From Ruminococcaceae bacterium UBA7101 (lineage in GTDB: Bacteria; Bacillota; Clostridia; Oscillospirales; Acutalibacteraceae): 53,047 bases of DNA. How positions within the stretch are numbered: the first letter of the stretch is position 1; each line of letters opens with the position of its first letter. The translations under genes and the position numbers were made by a program. The stretch is from positions 1 through 53,047 of the forward strand of contig DKYL01000008.1 of NCBI GenBank assembly GCA_002493325.1. The letters run 5' to 3'. The notes below the pieces were generated by a model. That model saw only the letters and a list, made by a program, of their open reading frames with translations. It ran no database searches and was not told where the DNA came from. Of this stretch, positions 46,755 to 53,047 are shown piece after piece.

Positions 46755-48583
46755 TATTTTTTCCTGCTTTCTGCCTTTAATCTTAAGCCCTTATCAAGGA
46801 TTGTTTTTCTGAGACGGATTGATTTTGGCGTAACCTCCAAAAGCTCGTCATCTGCTAAAAATTCCATACTCTGCTCCAGTGAAAGCGTAGTTGGCGGAAC
46901 AAGCTTTAATGCCTCGTCACTGCCGCTGGCACGGGTATTTGTAACGTGCTTCTTTTTGCAGACATTGCATACAATATCCTCATCCTTGGCACATTCACCG
47001 CAAATCATACCCTCATAAACCTCTACGCCCGGTCCAAGGAACAGCTTGCCTCTGTCCTGTGTATTCCACAAGCCATAGCCCGTTGTTGTGCCCGTTTCGT
47101 GAACGACGATTGAGCCACGGTTTCTTGTAGCAATTTCACCCTTATATTCCTCATAGCCCACAAAAAGCTGATTCATAATACCGTTACCATTCGTATCGGT
47201 TAAAAATTCACTGCGGTAGCCGATAAGACCACGGGAAGGAATTTTGATTTCAAGATGTGTCATACCTGTTGAACGGGTATCCATATTTTCAATTTCACCC
47301 TTGCGTGAGCAGAGCTTTTCCATAACAGCGCCCACGTAATCCTCAGGCACTTCAATAATAGCAAGCTCCACAGGCTCGAGTGTTCTGCCGTTTTCGTCCT
47401 TTTTCATAATAACCTGAGGACGTGATACCTGAAATTCATAATTTTCACGGCGCATGGTTTCAATCAAAATGGAGAGATGAAGCTCTCCCCTGCCTGATAC
47501 CTTAAAGGTATCCATTGAATCGGTTTCCTCAACACGCATGGAAACATTGGTTTCAACCTCTTTGAACAGGCGGTCACGCAGGTTACGTGAGGTAACATAC
47601 TTACCCTCTCTGCCTGCAAAGGGTGAATCGTTAACAATAAAGTTCATTGAGATTGTAGGCTCGTCTATTTTTACAAAAGGAAGCGGCTCAATACAATCAG
47701 GGTCACAGGCTGTTTCACCGATATTCAGGTCGGCAATACCTGCAACTGATACAAGATCACCAAACTTTGCAGTCTGGCAGTCAACACGCTTTAAGCCCTC
47801 AAACTGATAGATTTTTGTAAATTTCACATTTTCCTGACTGCCGTCCTGCTTACAGAGAACATATGGTGTATTCACCTTGATTTCACCACGTTCAACTCTG
47901 CCCACACCGATTCTGCCCACATAGTCATCATATTCAAGGGAGCTGAACAAAATCTGTGCTGGACCCTCGGCATCACCCTCAGGTGACGGAATATGCTCTA
48001 AAATGGCATCAAGGAGAGGTCGCATATCACCCTCACGAACATCAGGGTCAAGGCTTGAATAGCCCTCTCTTGCAGAAGCATAAACCACAGGAAATTCTAT
48101 CTGCTCATCATCAGCACCAAGCTCAATGAACAGGTCAAGCACCTCGTCAATAACCTCGCTTGGTCTTGCCCCCTCACGGTCAATTTTGTTGACTACAACA
48201 AGGGGCTTTTTGTGGAGTCCCAAAGCCTTTTTAAGAACAAACCTTGTCTGCGGCATACAGCCCTCAAAGGCATCAACAAGCAGCAAAACACCGTCAACCA
48301 TTGTTAAAATACGCTCAACCTCACCGCCGAAATCAGCGTGACCGGGCGTATCAACGATATTAATCTTAGTATCCTTATAATGCACGGATGTATTCTTGGA
48401 AAGGATCGTAATTCCTCTTTCTTTTTCAAGGTCATTACTGTCCATTACTCTTTCGGCAACCTCCTCGTTATCACGGAAAATACCGCTCTGGTGCAGCATT
48501 TCATCAACAAGTGTTGTTTTGCCGTGGTCAACGTGGGCAATAATAGCTATATTTTTTATATCATTTCTCTTACTCAATTTCAT
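46754..48583 (-). CDS. typA: Translational GTPase TypA/BipA
   Basis: A 609-residue ribosome-associated GTPase. G1 is AHVDHGKTT (about 15-23), the G2 region is ERGITI (about 53-58), G3 is DTPGHADFGGE (about 73-83), G4 is NKIDR (about 127-131). The C-terminal half contains the EF-G-like domains III and V and the TypA-specific domain ending in a Lys/Arg-rich tail (RLKAESRKK). Length is typical (about 610). AAGGTG lies only 2 bases before the ATG at 48583; a TTG at 48577 would have a better spacing, so the start is uncertain by two codons. It has its own promoter and is translationally coupled to gpsA. Confidence 0.95.
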   Translation of the reverse strand: MKLSKRNDIKNIAIIAHVDHGKTTLVDEMLHQSGIFRDNEEVAERVMDSNDLEKERGITILSKNTSVHYKDTKINIVDTPGHADFGGEVERILTMVDGVLLLVDAFEGCMPQTRFVLKKALGLHKKPLVVVNKIDREGARPSEVIDEVLDLFIELGADDEQIEFPVVYASAREGYSSLDPDVREGDMRPLLDAILEHIPSPEGDAEGPAQILFSSLEYDDYVGRIGVGRVERGEIKVNTPYVLCKQDGSQENVKFTKIYQFEGLKRVDCQTAKFGDLVSVAGIADLNIGETACDPDCIEPLPFVKIDEPTISMNFIVNDSPFAGREGKYVTSRNLRDRLFKEVETNVSMRVEETDSMDTFKVSGRGELHLSILIETMRRENYEFQVSRPQVIMKKDENGRTLEPVELAIIEVPEDYVGAVMEKLCSRKGEIENMDTRSTGMTHLEIKIPSRGLIGYRSEFLTDTNGNGIMNQLFVGYEEYKGEIATRNRGSIVVHETGTTTGYGLWNTQDRGKLFLGPGVEVYEGMICGECAKDEDIVCNVCKKKHVTNTRASGSDEALKLVPPTTLSLEQSMEFLADDELLEVTPKSIRLRKTILDKGLRLKAESRKK

Positions 48584-48613
48584 CACCTTCAATTAATTTA
48601 AACAGTTGCTTGT

Positions 48614-48642
48614 ATTTTACCACTTAGAGGCACACTTGGCAA
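48614..48642 (-). promoter_or_regulatory. typA promoter
   Basis: On the minus strand TTGCCA (48642-48637), a 17-base spacer and TAAAAT (48619-48614), 30 bases before the ATG. Confidence 0.6.
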
Positions 48643-48682
48643 GCATTAATCATTTATTTTAGTTAATAAGCAGGTGATTATC

Positions 48683-48711
48683 TTTACAAAATACTGTTAT
48701 TTTGGTAAAAT
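48683..48711 (+). promoter_or_regulatory. Promoter of the DUF4091 gene
   Basis: TTTACA (48683-48688), a 17-base spacer and TAAAAT (48706-48711), 39 bases before the start codon. Confidence 0.65.
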
Positions 48712-48750
48712 TAATATAATTAAATTGAAATCTAAGGAGAACACATTCAA

Positions 48751-50361
48751 ATGAAAAAGCTGACTATTGCCTCATCACTTGACAAGATATTCCCCGACAG
48801 CAAAGATATTTATAAGCTTGAAAGCCTGTCCATGCTGAAAAATGAAAAGAAAGCATTTCAGATTGTTTTCAGTGCCGAAAAGGGGGAGCGCATTTCTCTG
48901 AGCCTTCATTCATCCCTTTCAGAGTATCTGCACTTTTCAAAAATCAAAATGATAAAGAGCGGCTATGACAGAGCCAAAAATGCAGATAACTACTATCTTG
49001 AAAAAAGAGAATATTACCCCGATTTGCTTGAGCCTACAGATATTGCAGGTTTTACTGCTGATTATGACGGCTTAAACGCTGTATGGGTACAGATTTCAGG
49101 CGACGGTCTGCCTGTGGGCAATCACGAGATAAGTGTGCTGCTTGGTGAGGAAAAATGCAGTATCAGCATTAGCATTATTGATGCACTTCTGCCAAAGCAG
49201 GAGCTGATTTATACAAACTGGTTTCACACCGACTGTCTGATGAGCATTTACGGCTTTGAAGCTTTCAGCGATGAATACTGGAAGGTGACAGAAAACTACC
49301 TTCGCCGTGCTGTGGAATACGGTATGAACTGTGTGCTCACTCCCCTGTTCACCCCACCTCTTGACACCAAGGTCGGCGGTGAACGCCCCACCGTTCAGCT
49401 TGTTGATGTTAAGGCTGAGGGATTTAATACATATTCATTCTCATTCAAAAAGCTCGATAAATGGATTGAAATGTGTGAACGCTGTAATATTGAATATTAT
49501 GAAATGAGCCACCTGTTCACCCAGTGGGGTGCACGTCACGCACCTAAAATCATTGCTGAGAAAAACGGAAAGCAAAAGCAGATTTTCGGTTGGAGAACAC
49601 CCGCAAGCGGACCACGATATAAAGCATTTATCAAACAGTTTGCTACTGCATTAACAGAATATATCGACAAAAAGGGCATTCGCGGCAAATGCTTGCTGCA
49701 TATCTCTGACGAGCCTGCAGGGTCAATGAAATTCACCTATGGCAAGGCATCTAAAATTGTGAATCGGAATTTTAAAAATTTCAAAATCATTGATGCACTT
49801 TCATCCTACGACCTTTACAAAAGCGGACTGATTAAAATGCCTATTCCTGCAACAGATGCTATTGAGCCGTTTATCGGCAATGTGCCTGAGCTGTGGACAT
49901 ATTACTGCGGTGCACAGGGAAGCAAATATGTATCAAACCGTTTTTTTGCAATGCCGTCTGAAAGGAACAGAATTCTGGGATTGCAGTTATATAAATATAA
50001 TGTTAAGGGCTTTTTGCACTGGGGCTATAATTTTTATTACAGTCAGTATTCAAAATCCGTGATTGACCCCTTTAAAACGGCAGATGCAGGCGGAAAGTTC
50101 CCGTCAGGTGACAGCTATGTAGTATACCCCGGCAAAGACGGTATGCCCCTTGACTCACTCAGGCTTCACGTTTTTTATGATGCAATTCAGGATATGCTGG
50201 CACTGAAATTACTGGAAAGCAAAATCGGCTATGACAAAACACTTGAAATCATTGAAAAAGGCATTGACAAGCCGCTCACCTTTACCGAGTACCCACACGA
50301 CGCACGCTGGCTCGAAGGTGTTCGTGAGCAGGTAAATACCGAAATAGCAAATCATATATAA
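48751..50361 (+). CDS. DUF4091 domain protein, probable glycoside hydrolase-like
   Basis: A 536-residue protein. The N-terminal beta domain (about 1-145) is followed by a TIM-barrel-like region with WFHTDCLMSIYG (about 156-167), YGMNCVLTPLFTPP (about 189-202), LLHISDEPAG (about 313-322) and FLHWGYNFYYSQ (about 421-432), then the DUF4091 C-terminal domain with LRLHVFYDAIQDMLALKLLE (about 470-489). The HISDEP glutamate and nearby acidic residues are catalytic candidates. There is no signal peptide, so it acts in the cytoplasm on imported sugars if it is an enzyme. AAGGAG precedes the ATG. It is a single-gene unit. Confidence 0.85.
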   Translation: MKKLTIASSLDKIFPDSKDIYKLESLSMLKNEKKAFQIVFSAEKGERISLSLHSSLSEYLHFSKIKMIKSGYDRAKNADNYYLEKREYYPDLLEPTDIAGFTADYDGLNAVWVQISGDGLPVGNHEISVLLGEEKCSISISIIDALLPKQELIYTNWFHTDCLMSIYGFEAFSDEYWKVTENYLRRAVEYGMNCVLTPLFTPPLDTKVGGERPTVQLVDVKAEGFNTYSFSFKKLDKWIEMCERCNIEYYEMSHLFTQWGARHAPKIIAEKNGKQKQIFGWRTPASGPRYKAFIKQFATALTEYIDKKGIRGKCLLHISDEPAGSMKFTYGKASKIVNRNFKNFKIIDALSSYDLYKSGLIKMPIPATDAIEPFIGNVPELWTYYCGAQGSKYVSNRFFAMPSERNRILGLQLYKYNVKGFLHWGYNFYYSQYSKSVIDPFKTADAGGKFPSGDSYVVYPGKDGMPLDSLRLHVFYDAIQDMLALKLLESKIGYDKTLEIIEKGIDKPLTFTEYPHDARWLEGVREQVNTEIANHI

Positions 50362-50365
50362 TAAC

Positions 50366-50405
50366 AACGGCATTGTTGCTTAACTGCAACAATGCCGTTT
50401 TATCT
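50366..50405. terminator. Bidirectional terminator between DUF4091 gene and glnS
   Basis: AACGGCATTGTTGC and GCAACAATGCCGTT form a perfect 14-bp stem with a TTAACT loop, followed by TTATC. Confidence 0.85.
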
Positions 50406-52093
50406 TAGCTGTTCTTTTTATTAAAGCTGTCACGAAGGGCAACTGTTCTGTTGAATACAGGGTGCTGGTCTGTTGAGGTTCTGTCCTTGCAGAAATAGCC
50501 GTTTCTCATAAACTGGTACTTTGCACCGACCCCGCAGTCACCGAGCGCTTTTTCCGCATATCCCTCTTTAACAACAAGTGAATCGGGGTTGAGGTTATCC
50601 TCAAAGGAGCTTACGCCCTCCTCGTCACTTGGGTTAGGAACATCAAATAATCTTTCATAAAGATTGATTTTAACAGGCACATTGTCCTTTGCAGATACCC
50701 AGTGAATTGTGCCCTTAACCTTTCTGCCGTCAGGAGCGTCACCGCCGAGGGTTTCGGGGTCATAGGTGCAGTGAACGCAGCAAACCTCGCCGTTTTCATC
50801 AAGGTCATAGCCTGTGCAGGTTACAAAATAAGCCTTATACAGTCTTACCTCATTGCCAACAAAAAGACGTCTGTACTTCTTGATAGGCTCAATCATAAAA
50901 TCGTTCTTCTCAATCCAAAGCTCTTTTGAGAAAGGCATTACTCTTGAACCATATTCAGGATGATCAGGATGATATTCACACGCAATATCCTCTGTTTTAT
51001 CCTCAGGATAATTGTCAATAACAAGCTTCAGCGGATCAATAACAGCCATTGCTCTTGGTGAATTTGCACCGAGGTTGTCACGAACACAAGCCTCAAGCAG
51101 AGCAAAGTCAATAACACTGTAAGCCTTTGAAACACCGATTCTCTCACAGAAATCGCGGATAGCCTCAGCAGGATAGCCGCGTCTTCTCATACCGCTGATG
51201 GTTGCCATACGCGGGTCATCCCAACCGTCAACAATGCCGTCCTGAACAAGCTTTAAGCACTTTCTTTTTGAGGTGAGCGTGTAGTTCAGATTCATTCTTG
51301 CAAACTCAATCTGTCTTGGCTTTTCCCAGTCGATAAGCTCATTTACAAACCAGTCATAGAGCGGTCTGTGATTTTCAAATTCAAGTGAGCAGAGTGAATG
51401 TGTTACTCTTTCGTAGGCATCACTGAGGGGATGCGCAAAGTCATACATCGGATAAACACACCACTTGTCACCTGTTCTGTGGTGATGCGCATACATAATA
51501 CGATAAATAATCGGGTCACGCATATTAAGGTTTGGTGATGCCATATCAATCTTTGCCCTGAGCACCATTTTGCCCTCGGGAAATTCACCCTTTGTCATAC
51601 GCTCAAACAAATCAAGGTTTTCCTCAATGGGTCTGTCCCTGTAAGGTGAATTTTTGCCTGCCTCGGTGAGTGTGCCTCTGTATGCCCTCATTTCCTCAGG
51701 GCTTAATTCACAAACAAATGCTTTGCCTTTTTTAATCAGCTTGATTGCACATTCATAGATAAAATCAAAGTAGTCGCTGGCATAGTAAACATTGTCATAG
51801 TCAAAGCCCAGCCACTTGATGTCCTCTTCAATTGCCTCAACATATTCTGTGTCCTCTTTGGTAGGGTTAGTATCGTCCAGACGGAGATTGCACACACCCT
51901 TATACTTATCCTTTACACCAAAGTTAATGCAGATAGCCTTGGCGTGACCGATATGAAGATAGCCGTTGGGCTCGGGAGGGAAACGTGTCTGAATACCCTG
52001 ATACTTGCCCTCTGCAAGATCCTCGTCAATAAAATCGTGTATAAAGTTTGAGGTGATTTCCTTTTCCTCTTCCTTGATTATTTCTTCAGCCAT
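50405..52093 (-). CDS. glnS: Glutaminyl-tRNA synthetase
   Basis: A 562-residue class I synthetase charging tRNA(Gln) directly. The N-terminal HIGH motif is in PPEPNGYLHIGHAKA (about 39-53), and the KMSK-like loop is LTSKRK (about 275). The C-terminal anticodon-binding beta-barrels have CCVHCTYDPETLGGD (about 445-459) and end in NRTVALRDS. GlnRS is patchily distributed in bacteria; many Firmicutes use transamidation through GatCAB instead, so its presence here is notable. AAGGAGGAG precedes the ATG, which overlaps the gltX stop (TAATG), giving translational coupling of the two synthetase genes. Confidence 0.96.
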   Translation of the reverse strand: MAEEIIKEEEKEITSNFIHDFIDEDLAEGKYQGIQTRFPPEPNGYLHIGHAKAICINFGVKDKYKGVCNLRLDDTNPTKEDTEYVEAIEEDIKWLGFDYDNVYYASDYFDFIYECAIKLIKKGKAFVCELSPEEMRAYRGTLTEAGKNSPYRDRPIEENLDLFERMTKGEFPEGKMVLRAKIDMASPNLNMRDPIIYRIMYAHHHRTGDKWCVYPMYDFAHPLSDAYERVTHSLCSLEFENHRPLYDWFVNELIDWEKPRQIEFARMNLNYTLTSKRKCLKLVQDGIVDGWDDPRMATISGMRRRGYPAEAIRDFCERIGVSKAYSVIDFALLEACVRDNLGANSPRAMAVIDPLKLVIDNYPEDKTEDIACEYHPDHPEYGSRVMPFSKELWIEKNDFMIEPIKKYRRLFVGNEVRLYKAYFVTCTGYDLDENGEVCCVHCTYDPETLGGDAPDGRKVKGTIHWVSAKDNVPVKINLYERLFDVPNPSDEEGVSSFEDNLNPDSLVVKEGYAEKALGDCGVGAKYQFMRNGYFCKDRTSTDQHPVFNRTVALRDSFNKKNS

Positions 52094-53047
52094 TATTTCT
52101 CCTCCTTATAATAGTTGATTGCGTTTTCAATTCTTTTCGCAACCCTGTCACTGCCCAGCAACGCTGTGATTGAACAAAGGTCGGGTGTATTTGTTCTGCC
52201 TGTCAGTGCAACACGGATGATGGTTGAAACATCACCGACATGCCCCTTAAAGGCATCGGGATTCTGCTTGAACTCCTTAACATTCGGTGTACAGCCCACA
52301 GGCTCACATATGGATTTGATTTTTTCAAACCAGGTGTCCTTGTCATCATTAACATCAACAAGGTCTTTGTAACGCTCTAAAACCTCAACAGCCAATGCAG
52401 GTGTGGCATTGCCTGCAAGCTCATAATTTTCAGCAAATGTTTCATCGTACATATAGCTGATATAGTCGGGAATATCGCTCCACTTGGCAATATCCTTTCT
52501 CGGCTTTTTGTTACCGCGGTCAATATTAAGCACTGCCGTGGCATAAGCCTTGTCCTGCTCATAAAGTGCGGCAAGCTGCTGATTGTATTCCTTAGCCCAC
52601 TCATAGGATTGACTGAAAACATCCTCAGCAGTCATCATACTGATAACATTTTTTGAAACATCCGTCAGCTTGGCAATATCAAACAATGCGCCCGATACAG
52701 ACATTTTTTTAGGATTGAAGGGGAACTTGTCAAGTCTTGCGTCCTTGTTGGCTCTGCGCCAGTCCTCAAAATTTGAATTTGCAATAGTCATTACATATTC
52801 ATTAACACTGTCCTGAGGGTAGCCCTGCTCTGCATAAAAGGTAACTGCTGCCTCGGGGTCTTTGCGCTTTGACAGCTTTCTTTTGCCGCCGTTTTCCTCC
52901 TTCATAATCGGAGCAACGTGTGCATATTTAACAGGCTTGAAGCCCAGCAGCTTAAAAAGCTGTAAATGCAGCGGAACAGATGCAATCCACTCATCACCGC
53001 GGAAAACATGGGTTGTCCTCATCAAATGGTCATCAACAGCGTGTGCA
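52093..53047 (-). CDS. gltX: Glutamyl-tRNA synthetase, C-terminal part (5' end outside window)
   Basis: The gene is cut by the window end; 317 codons are visible, reading from the HAVDDHLMRTTHVFRGDEWIAS region. The KMSK motif is KLSKRK (about 58-63 of the visible part), preceded by YAHVAPIMKEENGGKR. The rest is the anticodon-binding half. VDDHLM-THV-RG-EW-AS is the family signature near the end of the catalytic domain. It would charge tRNA(Glu). Some bacterial GluRS are non-discriminating, but the presence of GlnRS downstream makes a discriminating type likely (inference). Its promoter lies outside the window. Confidence 0.93.
   Translation of the reverse strand, partial: AHAVDDHLMRTTHVFRGDEWIASVPLHLQLFKLLGFKPVKYAHVAPIMKEENGGKRKLSKRKDPEAAVTFYAEQGYPQDSVNEYVMTIANSNFEDWRRANKDARLDKFPFNPKKMSVSGALFDIAKLTDVSKNVISMMTAEDVFSQSYEWAKEYNQQLAALYEQDKAYATAVLNIDRGNKKPRKDIAKWSDIPDYISYMYDETFAENYELAGNATPALAVEVLERYKDLVDVNDDKDTWFEKIKSICEPVGCTPNVKEFKQNPDAFKGHVGDVSTIIRVALTGRTNTPDLCSITALLGSDRVAKRIENAINYYKEEK

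Noticed and set aside
45832..46812. Long plus-strand open frame over gpsA
   Set aside because: It is antisense to a clearly recognised enzyme gene, has no ribosome binding site and its translation shows no family-like pattern (Ser/Pro/Ala-rich).
1..53047. CRISPR array, tRNA or rRNA genes
   Set aside because: No regularly spaced identical repeats, no cloverleaf with CCA-type ends and no rRNA-like conserved stretches were noticed by reading; a covariance-model scan was not possible.

Overview
The window looks like chromosomal DNA from a low-GC anaerobic Clostridia, most likely a gut Oscillospiraceae/Ruminococcus-type organism (inference). Supporting signs are strong AGGAGG-type ribosome binding sites, sigma-A promoters of the TTGACA-17-TATAAT type, a T-box leader on leuA, pyruvate formate-lyase with its activase, a domain-swapped family 3 beta-glucosidase of the kind known from Ruminococcus, a DUF4091 protein, BspA-type leucine-rich repeats and a GluRS-GlnRS gene pair. 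No rRNA, tRNA or CRISPR array was seen.

Layout. 1-2013: a tightly packed minus-strand operon (LMW tyrosine phosphatase, unknown protein, GNAT, YaiI/DUF188, truncated gene) whose promoter position predicts a leaderless mRNA. 2101-5544: an AT-rich two-gene unit, an EEP-fold nuclease/phosphatase plus an 824-residue coiled-coil/helical protein. No known system was recognised in it. 5618-8457: a degraded SH3-like remnant, then GNAT, ArsC/Spx-like protein and Xaa-Pro aminopeptidase. 8509-10750: Na+/proline symporter and prolyl-tRNA editing protein, divergent around a perfect 20-bp palindrome; with the aminopeptidase this forms a proline-handling cluster. 10794-14295: DUF134 Cys-rich regulator, pflB and pflA in one orientation, with a 20-bp palindrome over the promoter. 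14477-20514: ferritin-like protein, GDPD and nitroreductase operon, asnB, an XRE regulator with a DUF4097 protein, and a small nucleotide-binding protein.

20659-25551: a phosphoribosyltransferase-like protein, then T-box, leuA, a 70-aa membrane protein with a TTG start, leuB and a Tam-type methyltransferase. 25600-28826: a GntR(YtrA)-ABC ATPase-permease operon. 28964-31914: GH3 beta-glucosidase and a zinc-ribbon membrane protein. 32138-42177: a compact prophage-derived cluster with head genes (frameshifted small terminase, large terminase, portal, protease, capsid, connectors) followed directly by baseplate genes. The sheath, tube, tape measure, lysis, integration and regulatory genes are not in the window; a 30-codon ORF sits at the apparent junction. 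42187-42517: a 28-nt hairpin duplicated around a ~275-bp repeat-like insert.

42521-53047: two tiny overlapping genes, hemW, an XRE regulator divergent from a zinc-ribbon/LRR protein, typA-gpsA, a DUF4091 protein, and gltX-glnS (gltX runs off the window end).

The best candidates for undescribed biology are the EEP nuclease/824-aa pair and the tail-less head-plus-baseplate cluster. Function for both is inferred from sequence alone.
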